From Clostridiales bacterium (lineage in GTDB: Bacteria > Bacillota > Clostridia > Oscillospirales > Oscillospiraceae), in NCBI GenBank assembly GCA_022787565.1, contig JALFVN010000056.1, forward strand, positions 1 to 64,000: DNA of 64,000 bases, given 5' to 3'. The notes below the pieces were generated by a model. It ran no database searches. It worked only from the letters and a program-made list of their open reading frames with translations, and was not told where the DNA came from. The position numbers and the translations under genes were made by a program. Numbering within the stretch: position 1 is the first letter of the stretch; every line of letters starts with the position of its first letter. Below are positions 42,275 to 50,765 of this stretch, piece by piece.

Positions 42275-43660
42275 ATGAATTTAAGAAGCCTTATCGGCGA
42301 CCGGGCCTTTTACCGCAAGCTTTTCGCTGTCATGACGCCGGTGCTGATACAAAATGTGATCACAAATTTTGTAAGTCTGCTGGACAATGTGATGGTGGGA
42401 CAGGTGGGTACGGAGCCCATGTCCGGCGTCGCCATTGTCAACCAGCTCATCTTCGTGTTCAATCTCTGCATCTTCGGCGGCCTGGCCGGGGCAGGGATCT
42501 TTACCGCCCAATATTACGGGAAAAATGACCAGGAGGGCGTGCGGAACACCTTCCGGGCAAAGCTCTATATCGCCATGGGTGCACTGATCGTTTTCGTGTC
42601 GGTGTTTCTGCTGTTCGGCGAGGAGCTGATCTCTCTTTTCCTTCATGAGGGACAGGAGAATCTGGACCTGGCGGCCACCCTGGCCTACGGCAGGGAGTAC
42701 CTGCTGGTAATGGTAATCCAGACCGTGCCTTTTGCCATCATGCAGGTCTACGGCAGCACACTGAGGGAGACCGGGGAGACGCTGCTGCCCATGAAGGCGG
42801 GCATTATCGCGGTTTTTGTCAATCTGATCCTCAACTATGTTCTTATTTTCGGCAAATTCGGTGCGCCGGCCCTGGGCGTGGTGGGCGCGGCCGCTGCCAC
42901 GGTGATCGCCCGGTTTGTGGAGTGCTTCATCGTTATCGGCTGGACCCACCGCCACAGCGAGCAGTGCCGCTTTATCCGGGGGGCTTACCGCTCATTGAAG
43001 GTGCCTGCCCAGCTGGCAAAGCAGATCCTTGTTCTGGGCGCGCCGCTGCTGATCAACGAGGTGCTCTGGTCCTCCGGCATGGCCGTGCTGAACCAGTGCT
43101 ACTCGCTGCGTGGCCTTGAGGTGGTCTCCGCCGTGAACATCTCCACCACCGTGTCCAACCTGTTTTTCTGCGCCTTTTTGTCCATGGGCACCACGGTGTC
43201 CATCATTGTGGGACAGCTTCTGGGCGCCGGCGAGCTGGAAAGAGCCGTGGAGGAGGACAAGCAGCTCATTGCCTTTGCTGTGGCCCTGTGTGCCGCAGTG
43301 GGCGTGGTCATGGCCCTGATCGCGCCGCTGGTGCCGGAGATCTACAACACCACCGCTATGGTCAAGGAGCTGGCGGCCGACCTGCTGTTTGTCAGCGCGG
43401 CCATGATGCCGGTAAACGCCTTTACCAACTCCTGCTATTTTACCCTGCGCTCCGGGGGCAAAACCATCATCACCTTCATTTTCGACAGCGCCTTTGTCTG
43501 GGTGATCTGCATCCCTGTGGCATTCCTGCTGTCAAGGTATACCGCCGTGGCCATTTTACCCATGTATATCACGGTGCAGGCCCTGGATCTGATCAAGTGC
43601 CTTATCGGCTTTTATCTGGTGAAAAAGAGAAAATGGGTCAACAACCTTGTTGCCGCATAA
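42275..43660 (+). CDS. MATE-family efflux transporter 2
   Basis: 461 aa with 12 predicted helices. It starts MNLRSLIGDRAFYRKLFAVMTPVLIQNVITNFVSLLDNVMVGQVG, a standard MATE opening, with a second half-repeat around KQILVLGAPLLINEVLW. It exports cationic or drug-like molecules. It is a single-gene unit ending at a terminator. Confidence 0.93.
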   Translation: MNLRSLIGDRAFYRKLFAVMTPVLIQNVITNFVSLLDNVMVGQVGTEPMSGVAIVNQLIFVFNLCIFGGLAGAGIFTAQYYGKNDQEGVRNTFRAKLYIAMGALIVFVSVFLLFGEELISLFLHEGQENLDLAATLAYGREYLLVMVIQTVPFAIMQVYGSTLRETGETLLPMKAGIIAVFVNLILNYVLIFGKFGAPALGVVGAAAATVIARFVECFIVIGWTHRHSEQCRFIRGAYRSLKVPAQLAKQILVLGAPLLINEVLWSSGMAVLNQCYSLRGLEVVSAVNISTTVSNLFFCAFLSMGTTVSIIVGQLLGAGELERAVEEDKQLIAFAVALCAAVGVVMALIAPLVPEIYNTTAMVKELAADLLFVSAAMMPVNAFTNSCYFTLRSGGKTIITFIFDSAFVWVICIPVAFLLSRYTAVAILPMYITVQALDLIKCLIGFYLVKKRKWVNNLVAA

Positions 43661-43668
43661 ATGAAAGG

Positions 43669-43705
43669 AAAGAGCCGGAAGTCATCGGACTGCCGGCTCT
43701 TTTCT
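43669..43705. terminator. Bidirectional terminator
   Basis: AAGAGCCGG (43670-43678) pairs with CCGGCTCTT (43693-43701) and is followed by TTCTTT. It lies between the convergent MATE and DUF2798 genes. Confidence 0.75.
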
Positions 43706-43714
43706 TTATCCGCT

Positions 43715-44215
43715 TCAGCGCCGGAAGAGTTTGCCGAAAACCAGCCGGGAGAAGGGGCCGGCGGCAAACAGGTTCCAGAGCAGCGCCATGGGAAAATTCT
43801 TGATCAGTGTGCCCACCCATATGGCGGGCAGTTGGCTTATGGGGTTTCCCGCAAGAATGACATTAAAGAGAATGGCGGCCACCATGCTCATGGTGGGGCA
43901 CATCACCAGCACCGTGCAGGAGGAGACCATCAGGGTGATGAAAAAGGGATTATCCTGCTCCGGGCGGATGATCTTTGCCGCCAGGGCATGTCCCAGCCGG
44001 TTGCCCCAGAGATTGGAGAACAGGAACACGAAAATCCACATATAGGCGGCCTCCGCCAGCGCGTCGGGGAAAACCTGGTTTGTCATGCTGCTCAGGCCGC
44101 CGGGCATGGCGTTACAGCCCATTTTTATGGCCACATTGTATACCTCCATGCCGATGGCCATGCTTACCGACATGAGGACGCCGAAGATGATTTTTTCTGC
44201 TTTTGTTTCAGGCAT
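43715..44215 (-). CDS. DUF2798-type membrane protein
   Basis: 166 aa from the ATG at 44215 (MPETKAEKIIFGVLMSVSMAIGMEVYN), with GGAAGGAGTG 4 nt upstream. It has four membrane helices in two repeats with the DUF2798 core (VLMSVSMAIGM and LMVSSCTVLVMCPTMSM). The function is unknown. The ribosome site is part of a leader hairpin (44224-44253), which suggests regulated translation. Confidence 0.8.
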   Translation of the reverse strand: MPETKAEKIIFGVLMSVSMAIGMEVYNVAIKMGCNAMPGGLSSMTNQVFPDALAEAAYMWIFVFLFSNLWGNRLGHALAAKIIRPEQDNPFFITLMVSSCTVLVMCPTMSMVAAILFNVILAGNPISQLPAIWVGTLIKNFPMALLWNLFAAGPFSRLVFGKLFRR

Positions 44216-44223
44216 TTTGCACT

Positions 44224-44327
44224 CCTTCCGCCGCCCTGCGCCCCGTCGGAAGGTCTGCATCCGGCCTGAAAAACAGACAGCGCACCGCCCCTTCAGCCGG
44301 ATTTACGCCAAAGGGCAACACGCTGTC
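44224..44327 (-). promoter_or_regulatory. Structured leader that can hide the ribosome site
   Basis: The ~130-nt leader of the DUF2798 gene has an outer stem GACAGCG/CGCTGTC (44327-44321 with 44282-44276). Further complementary GC-rich pairs lie within it. A final hairpin CCTTCCG/CGGAAGG (44253-44247 with 44230-44224) has a 3' arm that contains the GGAAGG ribosome site. I do not recognise a known riboswitch consensus. Confidence 0.45.
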
Positions 44328-44350
44328 TCAATGAGAATTTTTACCGCTGG

Positions 44351-44380
44351 ATTATACCCGCTGAAAAGGGGGTTTGTCAA
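44351..44380 (-). promoter_or_regulatory. Promoter of the DUF2798 gene
   Basis: On the minus strand TTGACA (44380-44375), an 18-nt spacer and TATAAT (44356-44351). Confidence 0.8.
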
Positions 44381-44446
44381 AGGGGGAAAATCATTTTTGC
44401 CCTTTTGAACAAAAACATGCCGCTGTATTTTCGGTAAAACCGCCCT

Positions 44447-44475
44447 TTGAGAATGAATGGGAAAAATATTAAAAT
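44447..44475 (+). promoter_or_regulatory. Promoter of the 79-aa protein
   Basis: TTGAGA (44447-44452), a 17-nt spacer and TAAAAT (44470-44475), about 70 nt upstream of the start at 44548. Confidence 0.6.
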
Positions 44476-44547
44476 TAGAACATATCAATTGAGAAAAAAG
44501 CGAGATCCCAGAAAAAAGAACTTTTTTGAACGAATTGGAGGAAAAAC

Positions 44548-44787
44548 ATGAAAAGAGTAAAAGCGGCATGCCTGTGCCAGACCCTGCATTTCCTGCTGAA
44601 AGAGGATCTGGGCCACGATTACGCGGCAAAGCTGGTGAAGCAGGAGGTTCAGCACTACAAGGAGGGGCTTGACAGAAGCGGAACCAAATACAAAATCATC
44701 GAGGAGACCGTTCAGCCGGACGACTCCATCATCATCAAGATCAAGAAGCAGTACAACAATTCCAGCGTGGGCGAATATTTGGACTGA
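44548..44787 (+). CDS. Small conserved-looking unknown protein (79 aa)
   Basis: MKRVKAACLCQTLHFLLKED... with a TTGGAGG ribosome site. An N-terminal amphipathic helix is followed by two strands (KYKIIEETVQPDD, SIIIKIKKQYN). It has its own promoter and terminator, so it is a monocistronic gene. No signal peptide. The cysteines at residues 8 and 10 (ACLC) could bind metal. The function is unknown. Confidence 0.75.
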   Translation: MKRVKAACLCQTLHFLLKEDLGHDYAAKLVKQEVQHYKEGLDRSGTKYKIIEETVQPDDSIIIKIKKQYNNSSVGEYLD

Positions 44788-44789
44788 AA

Positions 44790-44823
44790 GAAACCCGGAA
44801 AGCGGTCTCCGGGTTTCCTTTTT
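44790..44823 (+). terminator. Intrinsic terminator
   Basis: GAAACCCGGA (44790-44799) pairs with TCCGGGTTTC (44808-44817), followed by CTTTTT. Confidence 0.85.
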
Positions 44824-44835
44824 CCGGGCCTGCGC

Positions 44836-44864
44836 TTGTCAAGACCACCTTGATCCTGTATAAT
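44836..44864 (+). promoter_or_regulatory. Promoter of the methyltransferase operon
   Basis: TTGTCA (44836-44841), a 17-nt spacer and TATAAT (44859-44864). The start codon follows at 44890, giving a very short leader. Confidence 0.85.
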
Positions 44865-44889
44865 CAGGGCCGGGAAGGAGGTGCACCAT

Positions 44890-45528
44890 ATGCTGAACAG
44901 CAGCGGATTTGACCTGTGGGCGGACGGCTATGACAAGAGCGTACAGCTCAGCGAGGAGGACGATGCCTATCCCTTTGCCGGGTATAAAAAGGTTCTGGGC
45001 GCGGTCTACCGCAGCATCCGGGAGAGCAGGGGCACGAAGGTTTTGGATATGGGCCTGGGGACGGCGGTTCTGACCCAACGGCTGTACCAAGACGGATATG
45101 AAATTTTCGGTCTGGACTTTTCGGAGAAAATGCTGGAGATCGCGAGAGAAAAAATGCCCGGTGCCAGGCTGATCCAGTACGATTTTTCCTGGGGCTTCCC
45201 GCCTGCCTTCGCCGGAGAACGCTTTGATTTTATCGTCTGCACCTACGCCATTCACCACCTGGACGACCGGCAGAAGGTGGAGCTGATCCGCGAGCTTCTC
45301 CCGCATCTGACGGAGGAGGGGCTGATATTGATCGGAGATGTGGCATTTCAGACGGCGGAGGAGCTGGCGGAATGCAGAAGAGCCAGCGGCGGGCTGTGGG
45401 ATGAGGAGGAGCTCTACATGGTGGAGGAGACCATGAGCCGGGAAATCCCGAACCTGCACTTTGAGAAGCTAAGCTTCTGTTCCGGCGTGTTTACTATCAC
45501 CAAACAAGCGCATGGAGGTACGAAATGA
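44890..45528 (+). CDS. Class I SAM-dependent methyltransferase
   Basis: 212 aa from the ATG at 44890, with AAGGAGG 8 nt upstream. A Rossmann methyltransferase: motif I VLDMGLGTAVLTQRL (around residue 47), then GLDFSEKMLEIAREKMP and YAIHHLDDRQKVEL. The N-terminus (FDLWADGYDKSV) matches the small YrrT/UbiE-like group. The substrate is unknown. It is coupled to the next gene by an ATGA overlap. Confidence 0.9.
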   Translation: MLNSSGFDLWADGYDKSVQLSEEDDAYPFAGYKKVLGAVYRSIRESRGTKVLDMGLGTAVLTQRLYQDGYEIFGLDFSEKMLEIAREKMPGARLIQYDFSWGFPPAFAGERFDFIVCTYAIHHLDDRQKVELIRELLPHLTEEGLILIGDVAFQTAEELAECRRASGGLWDEEELYMVEETMSREIPNLHFEKLSFCSGVFTITKQAHGGTK

Positions 45529-45833
45529 GATATTTTCCCATCTTGCAGGAGCTGTTTGAATCGGACACGGTGCTCTTTCTCCTGTTCGGCGCCGCTGCCG
45601 CCATGGCGCTGGGAGCGAGACGGGAAGAGAAAAAGAAGCTGTGGGCGGACGCCGGCATTGCCGCGGGTCTGTATCTGGCCTGCGAGCTGCTGTCCAATAC
45701 GCACACGAATTTTATGCTGGAGCTGGTTCTGCTCTTCTTCGGCACGGTGGCCCTGGGCTGCGTGCTGGGCTTTGTAATCTGCCTTTTAGCAGGGGCGGTC
45801 AGAAAAAACGGGCGCAGTGACGGCGGTAAATAA
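45525..45833 (+). CDS. Small membrane protein linked to the methyltransferase
   Basis: 102 aa, starting inside the methyltransferase stop. It has three hydrophobic segments (VLFLLFGAAAAMALGA, AGIAAGLYLACELL, ELVLLFFGTVALGCVLGFVICLLAG). No family is recognised. Translational coupling suggests a shared function. Confidence 0.7.
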   Translation: MRYFPILQELFESDTVLFLLFGAAAAMALGARREEKKKLWADAGIAAGLYLACELLSNTHTNFMLELVLLFFGTVALGCVLGFVICLLAGAVRKNGRSDGGK

Positions 45834-45834
45834 G

Positions 45835-45865
45835 AGGAACCCCGGGAATTCCGGGGTTCCTCCTT
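45835..45865. terminator. Bidirectional terminator
   Basis: AGGAACCCCGG (45835-45845) pairs perfectly with CCGGGGTTCCT (45851-45861) and is followed by CCTTTT. Confidence 0.75.
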
Positions 45866-45875
45866 TTACTTGCTT

Positions 45876-46754
45876 TTACTTGCCTTTTCCGAAAAACTGT
45901 TCGCGGAAGGCCTGGGCAGTGGGGCTTGCGGCGATACCGCCCCGGCCGGTCTCCCTCAGAGAGGAAGGGAGAACTTCGCCCACGGCGCGCATGGCGTCAA
46001 TCACCTCGTCCGCCGGGATGTGAGAGCCGATCCCTGCCAGAGCCAGCTCCGCCGCAGTCAGGGCATTCATGGCCCCGGCGGCGTTTCGCTTCACACAGGG
46101 CACTTCCACAAGGCCCGCCACCGGGTCGCAGACCAGACCCATCATGTTTTTCAGGGCGATAGCCACTGCGTTTGCCATCTGCTCATTGTCCCCGCCGTGA
46201 AGATACACCAGCGCGGCGGCGGCCATGGCGGAGGCAGAGCCGATCTCCGCCTGGCAGCCCGCTTCCGCCCCGGAAATGGAGGCACGCTGGGCGATCACCG
46301 CACCGAAACCCGCCGAGATATACAGCGCGCGGATCAACGCGTCGTCCTTTAAACCGTATTTTTCCCCATAGGGCAGCAGCACAGCCGGCAGCACCCCGCA
46401 GGCGCCCGCCGTGGGGGCGGCCACAATGCAGTGCATACAGGCGTTGCACTCGCCCATACGCAGGGCTGCGGAGAGAACGGCGCCGATAAAATCCCCGCAG
46501 ATGGATCTGCCGCTTTCAACCTGAAGCCGCATTTTCTCCCCGTCCCCGCCGCTGAGACCGCTCTTTGAGCGCTGGGCAGGGTCATAGGAGCTGTCCGCCT
46601 GACGCATGGCCTGAAGCCGCTGGGACATCATGCCCCAGGACTGTTCCGGGCTGATGCCGCTCTCCTCGGCGGAGGCGTCCAGAATCAGCTTCCAGAGGGG
46701 AAGAGCGCGCTGCTCAGCCACCTGTAAAAGCTGCTTGACGGAATAAAAAACCAT
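45876..46754 (-). CDS. sdaAA: L-serine dehydratase, iron-sulfur-dependent, alpha subunit
   Basis: 292 aa. It carries the 4Fe-4S cysteines of the two-subunit serine dehydratases (NACMHCIVAAPTAGA, GLVCDPVAGLVEVPC) and KSGLSGGDGEKM. With the beta subunit it deaminates L-serine to pyruvate and ammonia. It lies 13 bp after the beta-subunit gene. Confidence 0.96.
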   Translation of the reverse strand: MVFYSVKQLLQVAEQRALPLWKLILDASAEESGISPEQSWGMMSQRLQAMRQADSSYDPAQRSKSGLSGGDGEKMRLQVESGRSICGDFIGAVLSAALRMGECNACMHCIVAAPTAGACGVLPAVLLPYGEKYGLKDDALIRALYISAGFGAVIAQRASISGAEAGCQAEIGSASAMAAAALVYLHGGDNEQMANAVAIALKNMMGLVCDPVAGLVEVPCVKRNAAGAMNALTAAELALAGIGSHIPADEVIDAMRAVGEVLPSSLRETGRGGIAASPTAQAFREQFFGKGK

Positions 46755-46767
46755 TTGCGTCCCTCCC

Positions 46768-47421
46768 TCAGTTGATGCAGACTGCGCCCAGTATCCCGGG
46801 CAGATTGCTGATCGTATTCACCACATCCTGACGGATGGGGGCGTCACACTCGATGACCATTACGGCGCAGCCGCCCCGCCCGTCCCGGTTCACCTGAAAG
46901 GTGCCGATGTTGATGCCCTGTTGGGCCAGTACCCGGGATACGTCGGCCACGCTGCCGGGCTGATCCTCGTTTTTGACGATAAGGGTAGGCTGCTCGGCAG
47001 TGAAGCACAGCTCCATGCCGCCCAGACGGCGGATCTGGATCCGGCCGCCGCCGACAGACGCGCCTACGATCTCCAGCTCCGCGCCGCTTTTGCCCCGAAG
47101 CTTCAGCAGCACGCTGTTAGGATGGGCGGCGCGCAGCTCCGTCACGCCGAAGGAAAACTCCAGACCGGCTTTTTCCGCATATTCAAAGCTGTGAGGAATG
47201 CGCTCGTCATCCGGCTCCATACCCAAAAGCCCCGCGATCAGGGCCTTGTCTGTGCCGTGGCCCAGGCCGGTGTCCGCAAAGGAACCGTAAAGATACAGCT
47301 CCGCTTCCACCGGGGGCTCCCCCAGCAGCTTGCGGGAGACCAGCCCGATGCGCACGGCCCCCGCCGTGTGGGAGCTGGAAGGGCCAACCATGATCGGGCC
47401 GATAAGGTCAAAGATATCCAT
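46768..47421 (-). CDS. sdaAB: L-serine dehydratase, iron-sulfur-dependent, beta subunit
   Basis: 217 aa from the ATG at 47421 (MDIFDLIGPIMVGPSSSHTAGA), with GGAGGAATAACA upstream. The PSSSHTAG motif and a C-terminal ACT domain (PTLIVKNEDQPGSVADVSRVL) are diagnostic. It has its own consensus promoter. Confidence 0.96.
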   Translation of the reverse strand: MDIFDLIGPIMVGPSSSHTAGAVRIGLVSRKLLGEPPVEAELYLYGSFADTGLGHGTDKALIAGLLGMEPDDERIPHSFEYAEKAGLEFSFGVTELRAAHPNSVLLKLRGKSGAELEIVGASVGGGRIQIRRLGGMELCFTAEQPTLIVKNEDQPGSVADVSRVLAQQGINIGTFQVNRDGRGGCAVMVIECDAPIRQDVVNTISNLPGILGAVCIN

Positions 47422-47451
47422 TGTTATTCCTCCATTGGGGAAGATAAACCT

Positions 47452-47480
47452 ATTATACCCGCCCTCGGCCCCGTTGACAA
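47452..47480 (-). promoter_or_regulatory. Promoter of sdaAB-sdaAA
   Basis: On the minus strand TTGTCA (47480-47475), a 17-nt GC-rich spacer and TATAAT (47457-47452), about 30 nt before the start. Confidence 0.85.
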
Positions 47481-47580
47481 GCCACGCTGTATCCAAAATC
47501 TGCTGCCATCCTGATACAGCATATTCTGACTGCGGGATCCTTCCCCGCCGCACAGCCTGGCATGAGAGAGAACATTTGCC

Positions 47581-47665
47581 GTCCTGAGCGCAGCGAAGGA
47601 TCCCGTCCGGTTAGACTTCATGTTCTGCCCATGGGATTCTTCGTCACTGCGTTCCTCAGAATGAC
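47581..47665. repeat. Palindromic dispersed-repeat element
   Basis: GTCCTGAGCGCAGCGAAGGA (47581-47600) and the inverted arm ending in GTTCCTCAGAATGAC (47633-47665) are imperfect inverted repeats. They belong to the CTGAG-CGCAG-GAAG-ATCCC family scattered in many clostridial genomes. The 47481-47713 intergenic region between sdaAB and sigE holds this element and no gene. Confidence 0.65.
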
Positions 47666-47713
47666 AGCGTGTATTATGGGTGCTGTGGACACCGCGTCAT
47701 TGACAAGGGCTTA

Positions 47714-48436
47714 TCAGCACTGCATCTGCCGCAGCATCTCTTTTCTCAGCCGGTCGATGATCCGTTTTTCCAGGCGGCTGATGTAGCTCTGGGATATGCC
47801 CATTTTATCCGCCACCTCCTTTTGGGTGTACTCTTTTCCGCCGGGCAGACCAAAGCGCATCAGAATGATGCTGCGTTCCCGTTGGGAAAGACAGTCAATG
47901 GCCTCCATCAGCATCTGTTTGTCCGCGTCGTCCTCCAGCGGGCGGTACACCTCGTCGTCATCGGTGCCCAGAATATCGGAAAGCAGCAGCTCGTTCCCGT
48001 CCCAGTCGGTGTTCAGCGGCTCGTCAAAGCTGATTTCCGTGCGCTGAGCGCTGATTTTGCGCAGATACATCAAAATTTCGTTTTCAATGCAGCGGGAGGC
48101 ATAGGTGGCCAGTTTGATGTTCTTGCCGGATTTGAAGGTGTTTACCGCCTTGATCAGGCCGATGGTGCCGATGGAGATCAGATCCTCAATGTTGATTCCG
48201 GTGTTTTCAAAGCGTTTGGAGATGTATACCACCAGGCGCAGGTTGTGCTCGATCAGCTTTTGCCGCGCCGCCTCATCTCCCTGTTCCAGGGCGCTTATGG
48301 CCTGCTCCTCGGCCTCCCTTTCCAGGGGCGGCGGCAGGGTGTCGCTGCCGCCGATATAAAAAACCGGGGAGGGCTCCAGCCCCAATATATTCAGTATCCT
48401 GTCCTTGAGAAAAAGAATTTGCGGTTTACATAACAT
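47714..48436 (-). CDS. sigE: Sporulation sigma factor SigE (pro-sigma-E)
   Basis: 240 aa. It starts with the membrane-associating pro-sequence region ([31 protein letters not shown]), which SpoIIGA removes, followed by sigma-70 regions 2 ([22 protein letters not shown]) and 4 ([23 protein letters not shown]). It directs mother-cell transcription early in sporulation. It lies directly downstream of spoIIGA. Confidence 0.97.
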   Translation of the reverse strand: MLCKPQILFLKDRILNILGLEPSPVFYIGGSDTLPPPLEREAEEQAISALEQGDEAARQKLIEHNLRLVVYISKRFENTGINIEDLISIGTIGLIKAVNTFKSGKNIKLATYASRCIENEILMYLRKISAQRTEISFDEPLNTDWDGNELLLSDILGTDDDEVYRPLEDDADKQMLMEAIDCLSQRERSIILMRFGLPGGKEYTQKEVADKMGISQSYISRLEKRIIDRLRKEMLRQMQC

Positions 48437-48461
48437 TAAAATGTCCCTTTCCTGTTCATCA

Positions 48462-49286
48462 TTAAATCACGGCCTCAAAGCCGTCCCCCACGGCGGTTGG
48501 GGAGACGGCAACAAGCAGCTCTTTTTCCTCTTTCCCGTCGATGGTCAGCAGCTCCGGGGTAAAAACCGGCAGCATCCCTGCGACGCCCACGGCGGAGTAG
48601 GGGATGAGGCGGAATTTGCCCGCGTATTCCGGCAGCTGAGACAGCAGCTCCAGTGCGTCCACCGGAGAGACGGAGGAAAAGACCTCCGCCGCCCGGCCCA
48701 GCACCGGGCGCAGGGCATGAAGCCCGGCCACCATCACCTCTTTGCCGCTGACCGGGTCGGAAAGACTGTTCCCGGTGTCAAGCAGGGCCATAAAACGGCT
48801 CTCCCGGCCAAGAAAGACCAATCGGACCTGAACGCAGCGCCGGTCCATGAGCTTTGCCCTGCGGCGGAACAGAAGGCTTATTCCGCCGTAGCACAAGGCG
48901 AAGGACAGCACCAGCACCCGTGAGGAGACGGGCAGACAGACTCTGTCGGAAAAGGCGCCTCTCCCTGCCAGGGATATGGCCCACACCGCCCCGCCGAAGG
49001 CGGCGGATACCGACAGAAACACCGCGCAGCAGCGCAGCATTTTTGCCTCTCCCCCAAAGGCGGCAAGCCCCATCAGCAGCGCCGCGGCCAGCTTGCACAA
49101 CGGCTCGGCCAGAAAGTCCAGACCCGGCAGGAGGACCGCTACGGAGTAACAAGCGCCAATCAGCGCGGCGAGCAGATATCTGAGCCGTTTCAGGACCAGC
49201 CCGCAGACTCTGGCGGAGACAAGGCAGAGAAGATAGTCGATACAGAGGTTGAGGAAAAACAGACTGTCTACATAGATCACTTGCAT
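48462..49286 (-). CDS. spoIIGA: Sigma-E processing peptidase SpoIIGA
   Basis: 274 aa from the ATG at 49286 ([20 protein letters not shown]). Five membrane helices are followed by an aspartic-protease domain with the active-site motif [12 protein letters not shown]. It cleaves pro-sigma-E at the septum. spoIIGA-sigE is the standard arrangement. The sigG gene that often follows is not present here. Confidence 0.95.
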   Translation of the reverse strand: MQVIYVDSLFFLNLCIDYLLCLVSARVCGLVLKRLRYLLAALIGACYSVAVLLPGLDFLAEPLCKLAAALLMGLAAFGGEAKMLRCCAVFLSVSAAFGGAVWAISLAGRGAFSDRVCLPVSSRVLVLSFALCYGGISLLFRRRAKLMDRRCVQVRLVFLGRESRFMALLDTGNSLSDPVSGKEVMVAGLHALRPVLGRAAEVFSSVSPVDALELLSQLPEYAGKFRLIPYSAVGVAGMLPVFTPELLTIDGKEEKELLVAVSPTAVGDGFEAVI

Positions 49287-49332
49287 GAGCAGATTATACG
49301 CCAGCGGCTCTGCATATTTTGTCATTTGGGAA

Positions 49333-49361
49333 TTGTCAAAAAGGCTATGCTGTGGTAAAAT
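49333..49361 (+). promoter_or_regulatory. Promoter of the pyrH operon
   Basis: TTGTCA (49333-49338), a 17-nt spacer and TAAAAT (49356-49361), with a ~95-nt leader to pyrH. Usually pyrH follows rpsB-tsf; here it heads the run. Confidence 0.75.
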
Positions 49362-49464
49362 CGTTTAGAATGTACGATTTTGCAGTGATCATCATCTGCC
49401 GCGTCTGACGCAGCGACCGGGGCGCGGCCATTGTGGGTATACTTCAATATGAGGAGGTCCAGCC

Positions 49465-50178
49465 ATGGAAAAGCCTGTTTACAAACGAGTAGTGATCAAA
49501 ATAAGCGGCGAGGCCCTTGCCGGAGAAAAAAAGACCGGCTTTGATTTTGATTTTGTCACCAAGGTTTGCCATACCGTGAAGCGCTGTGCCGAAATGGGAG
49601 TAGAGACTTCCATTGTCATCGGCGCGGGCAACTTCTGGCGCGGCGTGAAGGACGGCGCAGGAAAGGTAGAACGTGTCAGCGCAGACCGGATGGGCATGCT
49701 TGGCACCGCAATGAACTGCCTGGCCGTGGCGGACGTGTTCAAGCAGATCGGCGCGGACGCCAGAGTGCAGACCGCCGTGGATATCCAGGGCGTGGGCGAG
49801 CGGTACAGCACACAGAAGAGCATTGAATATATGGAAAAGGGCAGCATCGTCCTTTTTGCCTGCGGCACAGGCCAACCCTTCTTCTCCACCGATACGGCGG
49901 CAGTCCTCCGCGCGGCGGAGATCCACGCAGACGCCATCCTGCTTGCCAAGAATATCGACGGCGTATACAGTGACGATCCCCGCAAAAATCCCGACGCGGT
50001 GAAATTCGACGAGATCAGCTACGATGAGGTTCTGGCCCGTCATCTGGCCGTTATGGATACCACCGCCACCAGTCTGGCCATGGACAACAGCATCCCCGTT
50101 ATCGTGTTCGGCCTGGCCGAGCCGGAAAACATCGTCCGCGTTCTTCGTGGCGAAAAAATCGGCACCACTGTAAGATAA
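49465..50178 (+). CDS. pyrH: UMP kinase
   Basis: 237 aa of the amino-acid-kinase family: VVIKISGEALAG (phosphate loop), GAGNFWRG and FFSTDTAAVLRAAEI. It converts UMP to UDP with ATP. First gene of the pyrH-frr-uppS-dxr-rseP-ispG-polC run, with a TGAGGAGG ribosome site. Confidence 0.97.
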   Translation: MEKPVYKRVVIKISGEALAGEKKTGFDFDFVTKVCHTVKRCAEMGVETSIVIGAGNFWRGVKDGAGKVERVSADRMGMLGTAMNCLAVADVFKQIGADARVQTAVDIQGVGERYSTQKSIEYMEKGSIVLFACGTGQPFFSTDTAAVLRAAEIHADAILLAKNIDGVYSDDPRKNPDAVKFDEISYDEVLARHLAVMDTTATSLAMDNSIPVIVFGLAEPENIVRVLRGEKIGTTVR

Positions 50179-50213
50179 AAATTTTTACACTATAATTTTT
50201 CGGAGGGATCATC

Positions 50214-50765
50214 ATGTCAGATTACAAAGAATTTGAATCCAAAATGAAAAAGACCTGCGACGCGCTGACCGCGCAGCTGGCCACCATCCGCGCAGGCCGG
50301 GCGAACGCCTCTGTTCTGGACCAGATCCAGGTAGATTACTACGGCGTACCTACCCCCATTCAGCAGGTGGCCTCTATTTCCACCCCCGACCCCCGCTCTC
50401 TGGTTATCCAGCCCTGGGACGGCTCAGTACTCAAGGGCATTGAGAAGGCTATTCTGGCCTCTGAGCTGGGCATCAACCCCCAGAACGACGGCCGCATGAT
50501 CCGCCTGGTCTTCCCCCCGCTCACGGAGGAGAGACGTAAGGATCTGGCCAAGCAGACCAAGAAATACGGCGAGGAGTCCAAGGTGGCCATCCGCAACATC
50601 CGCCGGGATGCCATCGAAAAATTCAAGAAGCAGCAGAAAGCCTCTGAGATCACCGAGGACGACTACAAGATCGCCGAGAAGGACATCCAGAAGCTGACCG
50701 ACGACTTTATCAAGGAGATCGACAAGATCACCGAGAAGAAAGAAAAAGAACTGACCGAGATATAA
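50214..50765 (+). CDS. frr: Ribosome recycling factor
   Basis: 183 aa, the usual length: an antiparallel three-helix bundle with a small beta domain, with RAGRANASVLDQIQVDYYG, PTPIQQVASIS and RRDAIEKFKKQQK. It splits post-termination ribosomes with EF-G. Its stop overlaps the uppS start by one base. Confidence 0.97.
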   Translation: MSDYKEFESKMKKTCDALTAQLATIRAGRANASVLDQIQVDYYGVPTPIQQVASISTPDPRSLVIQPWDGSVLKGIEKAILASELGINPQNDGRMIRLVFPPLTEERRKDLAKQTKKYGEESKVAIRNIRRDAIEKFKKQQKASEITEDDYKIAEKDIQKLTDDFIKEIDKITEKKEKELTEI

